From NCBI GenBank assembly GCA_038040395.1, contig JBBPIJ010000002.1, forward strand, positions 124,001 to 188,000: a stretch of 64,000 bases of DNA, given 5' to 3'. This document shows, piece by piece, positions 1 through 8,000 of this stretch. The DNA is from VAXT01 sp038040395 (GTDB lineage Bacteria > Actinomycetota > Thermoleophilia > Gaiellales > Gaiellaceae). The stretch's first letter is position 1, and each line of letters begins with the position of its first letter. The notes under the pieces were generated by a model, which did no database searches, was not told where the DNA came from, and saw nothing but the letters and a program-made list of their open reading frames with translations. The translations under genes were made by a program, and so were the position numbers.

Positions 1-162
1 TCCTTCTTCGCGGAGCCCGAGGTAGCCGCCGCGGAACCGGCGTAGGTACTCGATCCTCGTCGTCTCGAACCAGACGAGGTACGCCGCGTGGTGGGCAATG
101 CCCTGCGCGTCGGTCTCCGCGAACCGGACGGTCACGTCGCTGGAGAACTTGAAGCTGGACAT
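1..162 (-). CDS. Acyl-CoA thioesterase, YbgC/FadM hotdog type (C-terminal part cut by window edge)
   Basis: The first 54 residues are visible, starting with ATG at 162 and running off the left edge. The segment VRFAETDAQGIAHHAAYLVW followed by FETTRIEYLR matches the N-terminus of 4-hydroxybenzoyl-CoA thioesterase/YbgC-like hotdog proteins: the catalytic Asp of the ETDAQG motif, then the HxxYLVWFE helix. Known members hydrolyse acyl-CoA or aryl-CoA thioesters in the cytosol; the substrate cannot be told here. It lies 40 bp downstream of the small CxxC gene on the same strand and may share its transcript. Family identity is fairly sure; function beyond thioesterase is inference. Confidence 0.75.
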   Translation of the reverse strand, partial: MSSFKFSSDVTVRFAETDAQGIAHHAAYLVWFETTRIEYLRRFRGGYLGLREEG

Positions 163-202
163 CGCCGCGTAGCATCGCAGCGGCCGTGGAGGAGAAGCCG
201 GG

Positions 203-352
203 TTAAGCGGTCGTGCGGCGGAGAGCCCGCTCGCCGAGCACTTCCTGGCACGACGCGCACTGCTTGCGCTCGACCTCGTACGGGACGCCGGACCGCTGGC
301 GGAGGACGTGCTTTACGACCTCCGTGTGACGGTGCGACTTCTTGCTGTCCAT
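203..352 (-). CDS. Small CxxC-motif protein of unknown function
   Basis: A 49-residue basic protein ending in VERKQCASCQEVLGERALRR. The single CxxC pair followed by an Arg-rich tail looks like half of a zinc ribbon and resembles short uncharacterised actinobacterial proteins; the function is unknown. I chose the ATG at 352 because a GAAAGAG Shine-Dalgarno-like sequence sits about 9 bases upstream. An ATG at 361 lies directly against that site, and one at 403 is also in frame. The gene precedes the thioesterase gene on the same strand. It is probably a real gene, judged by the CxxC motif and ribosome-binding site rather than by a named family. Confidence 0.5.
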   Translation of the reverse strand: MDSKKSHRHTEVVKHVLRQRSGVPYEVERKQCASCQEVLGERALRRTTA

Positions 353-534
353 CGGGGCCATCTCTTTCAGGCTAGCTCGGGCATCGGCGGTTGCAACTCC
401 CAAAGCGGTGACAGTTCGGTGAACTCATCCTCAACACTGCGACGCTTCATTTGTCGGCTGGTTAGTGGCAAAGGATTAGCGATCACTCTCGGCGGTAAGG
501 TGTCTGAGAGGGACAACGACGAAAGGCACTGCAA

Positions 535-867
535 ATGGCGGAACAAAAGAACAAGGCGCTGCTGACCCGGCTCGCCGATCGCGGGGAGCAGGTCGTCGGC
601 AGGATCACCGACCTTCCCGGCGCAAAGACCTTGCTCGACCGGACGACTCAGCTTGCGAAACGCCTCGACGAGGTCCAGAAACAACTGCGCAGCCTCGGCC
701 CGCTGCAGAAGAGAGTGGCGTCGATCGAGAAGCGGCTCGACAAGCTCGAGGGCAAGGGCACGAGCCGCAAGCCGGCGCGGCGAACCACCTCGGCGCGCTC
801 GTCGACGGCGAAGCGCACGACCACTCCCAGGCGCACAACCCGCCGCCGGCCTCCCAGCTCTAGCTAG
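535..867 (+). CDS. Coiled-coil protein with basic Ser/Thr/Arg-rich tail
   Basis: This 110-residue protein is in two parts. Residues about 1-75 are amphipathic and rich in Leu, Glu and Lys (for example LAKRLDEVQKQLRSLGPLQK), predicting a helical coiled coil. The last 35 residues are a low-complexity Arg/Thr/Ser/Pro tail typical of nucleic-acid-binding or membrane-proximal tails. A GAAAGG sequence lies about 9 bases before the ATG. It has no signal peptide or membrane segment. I do not recognise a family. It is transcribed divergently from the small CxxC gene and converges on the lipid-kinase gene. Confidence 0.6.
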   Translation: MAEQKNKALLTRLADRGEQVVGRITDLPGAKTLLDRTTQLAKRLDEVQKQLRSLGPLQKRVASIEKRLDKLEGKGTSRKPARRTTSARSSTAKRTTTPRRTTRRRPPSSS

Positions 868-896
868 CTCGCTTCCCTGACCGGCGTCCCGCTCCC

Positions 897-913
897 GCCG
901 GGCGAAGCCCGGC
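897..913. terminator. Possible bidirectional hairpin between convergent genes
   Basis: GCCGGGC-GAA-GCCCGGC forms a perfect 7-bp stem with a 3-base loop in the gap between two convergent genes (ending at 867 and 1036). There is no clear T-run on either side, so intrinsic termination is only a possibility. Confidence 0.35.
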
Positions 914-1035
914 TCCGCGGGCCGCCTCGCGCCGCTGAGCACCCTCCAGCCGGCGGGCCGTGTGGCCCAACACTGTCCCCCCGGCCTACGGGCACTCAGC
1001 GACGCGTCAGGAAACCGAGGGCCGAGTGCCCCGAT

Positions 1036-1941
1036 CTAACGGACCCTGAGGCGCAACGCCCCTGGCACGACCTCGAAGGTCGCCGGGGTCGTCCCCGGCT
1101 GCTCGCCGTCGAGCTCCACAGGCAGTGGAACGGGGGCGTCGATCGAGACCCGGGCGCCGCGGAGCAGCTCGGCCTTCGGGTGAGGGAGATGCGTGCCGCG
1201 GTAGATCTTCGGCAGGGTCAGCACGAGGTCTTTCTTCGAGATGTCGCCGATCAGCAGGACGTCGAAGAGGCCGTCGTCGGGCTCCGCCTCCGGCGTGATC
1301 TTCATCCCGCCTCCGAGATAGCGGCCGTTCGCGACGATGACGTCGTACATCGCTCCCGTTCGCTCCTCGCCGTCGACGGACACCGTTACCTGCGCGTTCC
1401 GCCAGCGCGCGAAGACGGCCACCGTGCTCCAGGCGTAGCTGAGCTTTCCGCCGAGCGCCTTGCCGGTTTCGTTGACGCGCTTTGCGACCGCCCCGCTCAT
1501 GCCCGCGCTCGCGATGTTCGCGAACCAGGTGGCGCCCTCCTTGCCTGCCCAGGTACGCAGAGTGGCCCGGCCGAGGTCGATCTCGCGGGTGCTCCCGTTT
1601 CGGGCGACCGCGAGCGCGTCCTCGAGGCGGTGCGGAATGCCGAACGTGCGCACGAAGTCGCCGCCGGTTCCGCGGTGGACGACCGCGAGCTCGACCCCCT
1701 CGACGCCGGCGATCCCGTTCACGACTTCGTTCACGGTCCCGTCTCCACCGACGGCGACGAGGAGGCGCGCCCCGCCGGCGGCCGCTTCCCTGGCGAGGTC
1801 GACGAGGTGGCCGGGACGTTCCGAGAGGAACGTGTCGCCGGTCAGGCCCCGTTCGGCGGCGAGACGCGCGATCTCAGGCCAGCGCTTCCCGGTGGCGCCG
1901 CCGTCGGCCGCCGGGTTGACCAGGAAGACGGTCTCGCTAAT
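1036..1941 (-). CDS. Diacylglycerol kinase-type lipid kinase (DAGK catalytic family), unusual ATT start
   Basis: The protein is 301 residues if it starts at ATT 1941, the usual length for YegS/DgkB-like kinases. The N-terminus reads SETVFLVNPAADGG, the first strand plus NP-loop of the fold. The nucleotide-binding GGDGT motif is at about residues 65-69, followed by NEVVNGI. Members phosphorylate diacylglycerol or related lipids with ATP at the membrane. Downstream of the TGA that closes this frame at about 1978 there is no ATG, GTG or TTG until the GTG inside GGDGT (1740), which would destroy the active site. ATT at 1939-1941, whose last T and next AG form the deoD stop TAG, is therefore the best start. 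Translational coupling to deoD is inferred. Confidence 0.8.
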   Translation of the reverse strand: MSETVFLVNPAADGGATGKRWPEIARLAAERGLTGDTFLSERPGHLVDLAREAAAGGARLLVAVGGDGTVNEVVNGIAGVEGVELAVVHRGTGGDFVRTFGIPHRLEDALAVARNGSTREIDLGRATLRTWAGKEGATWFANIASAGMSGAVAKRVNETGKALGGKLSYAWSTVAVFARWRNAQVTVSVDGEERTGAMYDVIVANGRYLGGGMKITPEAEPDDGLFDVLLIGDISKKDLVLTLPKIYRGTHLPHPKAELLRGARVSIDAPVPLPVELDGEQPGTTPATFEVVPGALRLRVR

Positions 1942-2653
1942 GAGAGTCCGACGTGACCGTCGCCAGCGCGACCCGGGTCATGCGGTCAACCGCCGCCTGG
2001 AGGTCCTCGTCCGAGATCCGCGTGAAGGAACCGCCGACGATGATGTCGCTGACCGTCAGGAGGCAACCCGCTTGCACCTTGCGGAGAGCGCCGATCGTGA
2101 AGATGACGGCGGCCTCCATCTCCACTGCCAGCACGCCGCGCGACGACCAGCGGCTTTGCCGCCCCTCGTCCGGGTCGTAGAAGATGTCCGTAGAGACGAT
2201 CGCCCCGACCCGCATCGGCTGCTCGAGAGCCTTGGCCGCGTGGACTGCGCCGTGGACGAGCTCCCAGTCGGCGGTCGGGCAGTGCGGCTCGCCGCCGACG
2301 TAGTGCCGCGCCGTGGCGTCTGCCGGAACAGCCGTCAGCGCCACGATCAGGTCGCCGAGCTCGAGGTCTTCCTGCAGCCCGCCGCAGGTACCGACGCGCA
2401 GGAAGCGCTTGACCCCGAGCTGGACGAGCTCCTCCATCACGATCGCAGCAGTCGGACAGCCCATCCCGGTCGCCTGCACCGAGACCGGCCGGCCCTGGTA
2501 CTCGCCCGTGTAGCCGAGGAGGCCGCGCTCGGCGTTTCGCTGCACGGCGTTCTCGAGGTAGGTCTCGGCGATGTACTTCGCGCGCAGCGGGTCTCCCGGG
2601 AGGAGACAGGCCTCGGCGTAGTCGCCTTCCTCGGCTCGGACGTGAATCGGCAC
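1937..2653 (-). CDS. deoD: Purine nucleoside phosphorylase, DeoD type
   Basis: This is a 238-residue protein of the PNP/UDP phosphorylase family. The N-terminal LLPGDPLRAKYIAETYL contributes the phosphate site, RVGTCGG (about 87-93) is the phosphate-binding loop, and VEMEAA (about 176-181) supplies the ribose-binding Met-Glu. The enzyme cleaves purine nucleosides to base plus ribose-1-phosphate in nucleotide salvage, in keeping with hpt 2 kb away. The specificity call (DeoD against uridine phosphorylase) rests on overall pattern and is less certain than the family. The stop overlaps the presumed start of the lipid kinase. The gene is divergent from the GNAT gene, with 29 bp between them. Confidence 0.85.
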   Translation of the reverse strand: MPIHVRAEEGDYAEACLLPGDPLRAKYIAETYLENAVQRNAERGLLGYTGEYQGRPVSVQATGMGCPTAAIVMEELVQLGVKRFLRVGTCGGLQEDLELGDLIVALTAVPADATARHYVGGEPHCPTADWELVHGAVHAAKALEQPMRVGAIVSTDIFYDPDEGRQSRWSSRGVLAVEMEAAVIFTIGALRKVQAGCLLTVSDIIVGGSFTRISDEDLQAAVDRMTRVALATVTSDSH

Positions 2654-2682
2654 GCGGCAACCCTATTGCGAGAATCCATCTC

Positions 2683-3456
2683 ATGCTTACGGACCCCACC
2701 CTCGACAAGATCCTGGCCTTCTGCGCCGGGGACCCGATCGAGCGCGTCTTCCTCGAGGACGTTGCTCGGCGCGGGTTCCCTCGCTTCCGCGCCGTCGAGG
2801 GCGAGGACGGCCTCTCCGCACTCTGCTACTTCGGGGCCAACGTCGTCCCGTCGGGAACCGGATGCGACGCCTTTGCGAGCGAGGTCTCCCTTCGTGGGAC
2901 GCGGATGATCATCGGCGAGGAACGCGCGGTGAGCGACCTCTGGGCCGCGGCGCAGACGGTGATGCCCGAGCCGCGCGAGGATCGCCCGGGCCAGCCGGTC
3001 TACGCGATCGAAGAACCGCCCAAGGGCGATTCGACCGGCCTTCGCGCGGCGAGGATCGAGGATCTCGACTTGCTCCTGCCCGCGTGCGCGGCCACGCATC
3101 GCGAAGAGCTCGGCGTCGACCCGCTCGAGCGCGACCCGGACGCGTTCCGCCGCCGCACGGTGTCGCAGATCCAGGAAGGGCGCTCCTGGCTCTGGGCGGA
3201 GGACGGGACGATCCTGTTCAAGGCCGAGGCCTCCGCCTGGACCCCGAGCGCCGTTCAGCTCCAGCAGGTCTGGGTCGACCCGAGCATGCGCAGGCGCGGC
3301 TACGCCAAGCGCGGGCTCGGCGATCTCTGCCGGCTCTTGCTCGAACGGGCACCGTCGATGTGTCTCTTCGTCCGGCCCGAGAACGAGCCGGCCATCCGGC
3401 TCTACGCGGGGATCGGGATGCGGCGGGCGGGGACGTACAGAAGCATCCTCTTCTGA
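2683..3456 (+). CDS. GNAT acetyltransferase with N-terminal DUF4081 domain
   Basis: A 257-residue two-domain protein. Residues about 1-100 match the DUF4081 pattern (SALCYFGANVVPSG; the RGTRMIIG segment; LWAAAQ). Residues about 118-257 form a GNAT domain whose acetyl-CoA loop is RRRGYAKRG (about 203-211), ending in the ENEPAIRLYAGIGMRRAG helix-strand. It transfers an acetyl group from acetyl-CoA to an unknown amine. The stop codon TGA overlaps the first bases of a 27-bp palindromic element. A diverged second copy of its last ten codons lies immediately downstream in another frame (3507-3533), next to another copy of the element. Confidence 0.85.
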   Translation: MLTDPTLDKILAFCAGDPIERVFLEDVARRGFPRFRAVEGEDGLSALCYFGANVVPSGTGCDAFASEVSLRGTRMIIGEERAVSDLWAAAQTVMPEPREDRPGQPVYAIEEPPKGDSTGLRAARIEDLDLLLPACAATHREELGVDPLERDPDAFRRRTVSQIQEGRSWLWAEDGTILFKAEASAWTPSAVQLQQVWVDPSMRRRGYAKRGLGDLCRLLLERAPSMCLFVRPENEPAIRLYAGIGMRRAGTYRSILF

Positions 3457-3481
3457 CCAAGCAACAGACTGTTGCAAAGTC
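3455..3481 (+). repeat. 27-bp palindromic element, copy 1 (after GNAT stop)
   Basis: The core GCAACAGACTGTTGC is a perfect 7-bp inverted repeat around one A, flanked by GACCAA and AAAGTC. It begins inside the stop codon of the GNAT gene. The other copies are at 3534, 56846 and 59054, all in the same orientation relative to the nearest gene. Confidence 0.9.
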
Positions 3482-3506
3482 ACTAAGGCGGGACGGATTG
3501 GCGCAG

Positions 3507-3533
3507 GCGGGCACCTACCGAAGCGCCCTCTTT
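3507..3533 (+). pseudogene. Diverged duplicate of the GNAT gene 3' end
   Basis: These nine codons read AGTYRSALF, against AGTYRSILF at the true end of the GNAT gene (3427-3453), but 80 bases on and out of its frame. Most differences are at third codon positions (ggg/ggc, acg/acc, aga/cga). The copy therefore looks like the tail of a diverged allele or paralogue, not a fresh slippage duplication. It is followed by element copy 2 exactly as the real tail is followed by copy 1. It has no start of its own and is probably a relic. Confidence 0.6.
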
Positions 3534-3560
3534 GACCAAGCAACAGACTGTTGCAAAGTC
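3534..3560 (+). repeat. 27-bp palindromic element, copy 2 (tilS upstream region)
   Basis: Identical over 27 bases to copy 1, 79 bp further on. It lies 31 bp before the tilS start codon, so it would be in or next to the tilS leader. Confidence 0.9.
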
Positions 3561-3590
3561 GGTCAGGTCCCGTTCGACTAGCTTTTCGGT

Positions 3591-4568
3591 ATGGAGCCCC
3601 GAGCCTTTCGCAAGGCGGTCGAGGTGGACATCCGCCGGTACGAGCTGATCGCGCCCGGCGCCGAGGTGACATGCCTCGTCTCGGGCGGCGCTGACTCGAC
3701 CTGCCTCTGGCACACGCTGCGCGAGCTGGGCTACGACGTCACGGCGCTGCACGTCGCACACGGCCTGCGCGGCGCCGAGTCCGACGAGGACGCCGCCTTC
3801 TGCCGTGACGTGCTCGGAGCAGTGGTCGTCGACGGGCGCGGCGGTACGACCGAGAACGAGCTGCGCGAGACCCGCTATTCGTTCGCGACCGATCGCCTGC
3901 GGGCCACGGGCCACACCGCGTCCGACCAGGTGGAGACCGTCATCTACCGGATCGTCGCGTCGGGCGCGCCGGGCCGCATCGACCGCAAGCGCGCGGACGG
4001 CGTCGTCCGGCCGCTGCTCGACCGCTGGCGCGACGAGACCGAGGCCTACTGCCTGGCCGAGGGGTTCGACTACCGCCGAGACACGTCCAACTCGGACACC
4101 AAGCGGGGGCTCATCCGCGAGCAGATCCTGCCGCTGCTGCTCCAGCTGCATCCGGCCGCGGAGGGCAACCTGCTCCGCCTGGCCGACCGGAAGACGGCAC
4201 CACCGGAGCTCGTCCGCCTCCTCGAATCGATCGAAGGCTCGGCGCGGCTCGACCTCGGCGGCGGACGGGCCGCCGTGCGCGAGTACGACCAGGTCTGGCT
4301 CGAACGCTCGCCGGTCGTCCTCGACAGCGAGGTGCGCTGGGGCTCCTGGCGCATCGTGTCCGACCGCAAGGGGCTTAAGGTACGGGGATGGCGTCCCGGA
4401 GACCGCCTCGCGGGGCGCACGAAGAAGATCCAGGACGTGTTCGTGGACGCCAAGATCCCGCGATCGGAGCGTGAGGCATGGCCGCTCGTCGTTCGCGGGG
4501 ATGAAGTGGTTGCAGTGCCGGGGATCGTCGAAGCCGAAGGAGTGAAGGCGGAGCGTGTCGCAGACTGA
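3591..4568 (+). CDS. tilS: tRNA(Ile)-lysidine synthetase
   Basis: This 325-residue N-type PP-loop ATPase has the pyrophosphate loop SGGADS at residues 31-36, then LHVAHGLRG and GHTASDQVETVIYRI, the tRNA/ATP-binding motifs of TilS. It converts cytidine 34 of tRNA-Ile(CAU) to lysidine, making the tRNA read AUA. The C-terminal part (GWRPGDRL, then KKIQDVFVDAKIPRSER) matches the TilS C-terminal domain; the length is that of the shorter actinobacterial form. No strong ribosome-binding site precedes the ATG, and the leader carries palindromic element copy 2. The 3' end overlaps hpt by 14 bp. Confidence 0.93.
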   Translation: MEPRAFRKAVEVDIRRYELIAPGAEVTCLVSGGADSTCLWHTLRELGYDVTALHVAHGLRGAESDEDAAFCRDVLGAVVVDGRGGTTENELRETRYSFATDRLRATGHTASDQVETVIYRIVASGAPGRIDRKRADGVVRPLLDRWRDETEAYCLAEGFDYRRDTSNSDTKRGLIREQILPLLLQLHPAAEGNLLRLADRKTAPPELVRLLESIEGSARLDLGGGRAAVREYDQVWLERSPVVLDSEVRWGSWRIVSDRKGLKVRGWRPGDRLAGRTKKIQDVFVDAKIPRSEREAWPLVVRGDEVVAVPGIVEAEGVKAERVAD

Positions 4569-5118
4569 GCTCGAGCGCGGGATCGCAGAAGTCCTCGTAG
4601 AGGAGGAGGCCCTGCGCGCGCGTGTGGCGGAGCTCGGCGAGGAGATCTCGAGCGACTACGAGGGCCGCGACCTGCTCCTGGTCGGCGTCCTCAAGGGCGC
4701 CGTCTTCTTCATGGCCGACCTGATGCGCCAGCTCACGGTTCCCTGCGAGGTCGACTTCATGGCGATCTCGAGCTACGGCGCCGCGAGCGACTCCTCCGGC
4801 GTCGTCCGCATCCTCAAGGACCTGGACATCCCGCTCGGCGGAAGGCACGTGCTCGTCGTCGAGGACATCATCGACTCGGGCCTCACCCTCTCCTATCTGA
4901 TGCGCAACCTGCGGGCGCGCCAGCCGGCCTCACTCGAGGTCTGCGCGCTGCTCACCAAGCCCGCGAGAAGGGAGATCGAGACCCCCGTCCGGTACGTCGG
5001 CTTCGAGATCCCGAACCGCTTCGTCGTCGGGTACGGCCTCGACTACGCAGAGCGGTACCGAAACCTCCCATACGTGGGGGTTTTGCAGGAGGATGTCGAA
5101 ACGGGTGTAACCAAGTAG
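4555..5118 (+). CDS. hpt: Hypoxanthine(-guanine) phosphoribosyltransferase
   Basis: The protein is 187 residues, starting with GTG inside the end of tilS. The PRPP-binding motif VVEDIIDSG is at residues 101-109, with the flexible-loop segment SSYGAASDSSG at 72-82 and GYGLDYAERYRNLPYVG near the end, the usual C-terminal hood of HPRT. It converts hypoxanthine or guanine plus PRPP to IMP or GMP. The tilS-hpt-ftsH order is conserved from Firmicutes to Actinobacteria, which supports both this call and the start. Confidence 0.95.
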   Translation: MSQTELERGIAEVLVEEEALRARVAELGEEISSDYEGRDLLLVGVLKGAVFFMADLMRQLTVPCEVDFMAISSYGAASDSSGVVRILKDLDIPLGGRHVLVVEDIIDSGLTLSYLMRNLRARQPASLEVCALLTKPARREIETPVRYVGFEIPNRFVVGYGLDYAERYRNLPYVGVLQEDVETGVTK

Positions 5119-5185
5119 TAAGGGAACCTCGTACGGGGGAGGTAGGAATGGTTACCGCTGCTACTGTGGGCCAGGAGGCGCCTTC

Positions 5186-7138
5186 TTGAACCGCTTTTTC
5201 CGTTCCGCTCTATTCCCGCTGGTCGTGATCGTGCTGCTCGTCTATCTGGCGAGCTCACAGCTGATGGGCGGGAACAAGGACGGGAAGAAGATCACGTATT
5301 CGGAGTTCAGGCAGGACATCAAGTCGCGCCAGGTAGAGAACGCCGCCTTCAATCCGAACAAGCACGAGATCAAGTTCCAGCTGAAGGACGGGACGAAGGG
5401 CAAGGTCAACTACCCGAGCGACCAGTCCACCCCGGAGCTGACGAACCTGATGGAGCAGTACGAGGTCGCGTTCGACTCGAAAGGCACCGGCTCGTCGGCG
5501 TGGTGGTCACTCCTCGCCGGTCTCCTGCCGTTCATCCTCCTGTTCGGCTTCTGGATCTTCCTCATGAACCAGGTACAGGGCGGCGGCTCGAAGGTGATGA
5601 GCTTCGGCAAGAGCCGCGCCAAGCGCATGACCCCCGACGCGCCCAAGATTGGCTTCAAGGACGTGGCCGGCGTGGAGGAGGCCGTCGAAGAGCTCCAGGA
5701 GATCAAGGAGTTCCTCGAGAACCCCAAGAAGTTCCAGGCGCTCGGGGCGCGGATCCCCAAAGGGGTCCTTCTTTACGGGCCGCCCGGAACCGGTAAGACG
5801 CTTCTCGCGCGCGCGGTCGCCGGCGAGGCGGGCGTGCCGTTCTTCTCGATCTCCGGCTCCGACTTCGTGGAGATGTTCGTCGGCGTCGGCGCAAGCCGCG
5901 TCCGCGACCTGTTCGAGCAGGCCAAGCAGGCCTCTCCGTGCATCATCTTCATGGACGAGATCGACGCGGTCGGCCGCCATCGCGGCGCCGGCCTGGGCGG
6001 CGGGCACGACGAGCGCGAGCAGACCCTGAACCAGCTCCTCGTCGAGATGGACGGGTTCGAGCTGACGGACAACATCATCTTGATCGCGGCCACGAACCGG
6101 CCAGACATCCTCGACCCGGCACTGCTTCGCCCGGGTCGCTTCGACCGGCAGATCGTCGTCGACCGTCCTGACCGCGTCGGCCGCAAGAGGATCCTCGAGG
6201 TGCACGCGAAGGGCAAGCCGCTCGCGCCCGAGATCGAGCTCGACACGCTCGCCGCCGGCACCCCGGGCTTCACCGGCGCCGACCTCGCGAACCTGATCAA
6301 CGAGGCAGCGCTCCTGGCAGCGCGCCGCGGGCGGAAGACGATCGGCCAGGAGGAGCTCGAGGAAGGAATCATGCGCGTGATCGCCGGCCCGGAGAAGAAG
6401 ACGCGCCTCTTCTCCGAGCGGGAGCGGAAGATCACCGCGTACCACGAGATGGGCCACGCCCTCGTCGGCCACTACACCGACCAGGACGCCGAGGTGCACA
6501 AGATCTCGATCATCAGCCGCGGCCAGGCGCTCGGCTACACGATCTCGCTCCCACGCGAGGACCGGTACCTGACGACGCGCACCGCGCTGATGGACCAGCT
6601 CGCAGCGATCCTCGGAGGCCGCGCCGCCGAGGAGATCGTCTTCAACGAGGTGACGACGGGCGCCGCGAACGACCTCGAGAAGGTCACGCACACGGCGAAG
6701 CAGATGATCATGCGCTACGGGATGAGCGAGAAGCTCGGCCCGCGCGTTCTTGGCCGTAACCAGGACATGCCGTTCCTCGGTCGCGAGATGCACTCGGAGC
6801 CCGATTACTCCGAGGAGATGGCCCGCGACATCGACGATGAGATCCACCGCGTGATCGAGGAAGCCCACGTTACGGCGCGCAAGGTGCTCGAGGAGCATCT
6901 CGACGAGCTGCACAGGCTGTCCGCGATCCTCGTCGAGCGCGAGACGATCGACAAGGACCAGTTCATCAAGCTGCTCGAGGGCGCCTCCGACGAAGAGGTC
7001 TTCCCGGAGGAAGTCGCCGACGGGGCCGAGCCTGCCAAGCCGCAGGCGGAGCGCCGCCCGCGGGTGCCGAAGCCGAAGCCCTTCCCGCTGCCGGGACAGG
7101 CCATGCAGCCCCCGCCCCCTGAAGGCGCCAAGGGCTAA
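5186..7138 (+). CDS. ftsH: ATP-dependent zinc metalloprotease FtsH
   Basis: A 650-residue membrane-anchored AAA+ protease. Membrane segment 1 is at about 9-27, the extracytoplasmic domain at about 35-100, and segment 2 at about 106-129. The AAA module has Walker A GPPGTGKT (198-205), Walker B IIFMDEIDAV and an SRH region ending LLRPGRFDRQ. The zinc site is HEMGH at 420-424. It degrades misassembled membrane proteins and some soluble regulators. The tail beyond about 600 is Pro/Lys-rich and variable. The TTG start is set by an AGGAGG 7 bases upstream. Neighbouring tilS, hpt and folP are its usual partners. Confidence 0.97.
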   Translation: MNRFFRSALFPLVVIVLLVYLASSQLMGGNKDGKKITYSEFRQDIKSRQVENAAFNPNKHEIKFQLKDGTKGKVNYPSDQSTPELTNLMEQYEVAFDSKGTGSSAWWSLLAGLLPFILLFGFWIFLMNQVQGGGSKVMSFGKSRAKRMTPDAPKIGFKDVAGVEEAVEELQEIKEFLENPKKFQALGARIPKGVLLYGPPGTGKTLLARAVAGEAGVPFFSISGSDFVEMFVGVGASRVRDLFEQAKQASPCIIFMDEIDAVGRHRGAGLGGGHDEREQTLNQLLVEMDGFELTDNIILIAATNRPDILDPALLRPGRFDRQIVVDRPDRVGRKRILEVHAKGKPLAPEIELDTLAAGTPGFTGADLANLINEAALLAARRGRKTIGQEELEEGIMRVIAGPEKKTRLFSERERKITAYHEMGHALVGHYTDQDAEVHKISIISRGQALGYTISLPREDRYLTTRTALMDQLAAILGGRAAEEIVFNEVTTGAANDLEKVTHTAKQMIMRYGMSEKLGPRVLGRNQDMPFLGREMHSEPDYSEEMARDIDDEIHRVIEEAHVTARKVLEEHLDELHRLSAILVERETIDKDQFIKLLEGASDEEVFPEEVADGAEPAKPQAERRPRVPKPKPFPLPGQAMQPPPPEGAKG

Positions 7139-7187
7139 CCGCTCACCGCCGGCAGGGAACGTCGGCTCCGAAGTTAGGCTGCGGCGC

Positions 7188-8000
7188 ATGCTGCCGCTCG
7201 AAAAACGGTTCCCGCGCCCGTCCGTGATGGGCGTCGTCAACGTCACGCCGGACTCGTTCTCGGACGGCGGGCTGAACTTCCGGGCCGAGGACGCCGTGGC
7301 TGCCGCGCTGCGGATGGCCGAGGAAGGCGCCGCCATCGTGGACGTCGGGGGCGAGTCGACTCGGCCCGGCTCCGACGGGGTCTCGCTGGACGAGGAGCTG
7401 CGACGCGTCGTTCCGGTACTCGAGGCTCTCCAGGGCCACGTGCCGGTCTCGATCGACACGACGAAGGCCGAGGTCGCCAGGCAAGCGCTTGCGCTGGGAG
7501 CCGAGCTCGTGAACGACGTCACCGCGCTTCGCGCCGACCCGGACCTGGCCGAGGTCATCGCCTCTTCGGGCGCCTATCTCTGCCTGATGCACATGCAGGG
7601 CGAGCCGAGGACGATGCAGGCCGATCCGCGGTACGGCGACGTGACCGGCGAGATCGCCGCTTTCCTGGAGGAGCGACTCGGCTTCGCCGTCGCCGCCGGA
7701 GTCCCGGAGGATCGCATCTGCCTCGACCCAGGATTCGGCTTCGGGAAGACCGTCGAGCAGAACTTCGAGCTGCTCGCGCGGCTGGGCGAGATCGCCGCGC
7801 TCGGCCGGCCGGTTCTCGTCGGCCTCTCCCGCAAGCGCTCGCTCGGACGCATCTTGGGCGACCCCGAGGCGACCACGGGCCCGCTCTCCGCGAGCCTGGC
7901 GGCCGCCGTCGAGGCCTACGAGCGGGGCGCCACGATCTTCCGCGTCCACGATGTGCGCGAGCACGTGGAGGCGCTGACCGTGGCGGCGGCTGTCGGTTGA
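7188..8000 (+). CDS. folP: Dihydropteroate synthase
   Basis: A 270-residue TIM barrel with both family signatures: MGVVNVTPDSFSDGG near the N-terminus and IVDVGGESTRPGSDGV at about 45-60, followed by SIDTTKAEVA and DPGFGFGKT (about 180-188). It joins p-aminobenzoate to dihydropterin pyrophosphate in folate synthesis and is the sulfonamide target. Its TGA overlaps the TTG start of folB (TTGA), implying translational coupling. No folE lies nearby, so the pathway's first step is encoded elsewhere. Confidence 0.95.
   Translation: MLPLEKRFPRPSVMGVVNVTPDSFSDGGLNFRAEDAVAAALRMAEEGAAIVDVGGESTRPGSDGVSLDEELRRVVPVLEALQGHVPVSIDTTKAEVARQALALGAELVNDVTALRADPDLAEVIASSGAYLCLMHMQGEPRTMQADPRYGDVTGEIAAFLEERLGFAVAAGVPEDRICLDPGFGFGKTVEQNFELLARLGEIAALGRPVLVGLSRKRSLGRILGDPEATTGPLSASLAAAVEAYERGATIFRVHDVREHVEALTVAAAVG

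Noticed and set aside
2862..3581. Alternative frame through the GNAT gene that continues across both palindromic copies
   Set aside because: The GNAT frame is intact with its motifs. The alternative is Arg-rich and only picks up GNAT-like residues (AGTYRSALF) because the duplicated tail lies in that frame; it is not a frameshift of the main gene.
5507..7558. 683-residue reading frame antisense to ftsH and folP
   Set aside because: Shadow frame caused by high GC at third codon positions. FtsH on the other strand is full length with every motif; the antisense product is a low-complexity Arg/Leu/Glu mix.
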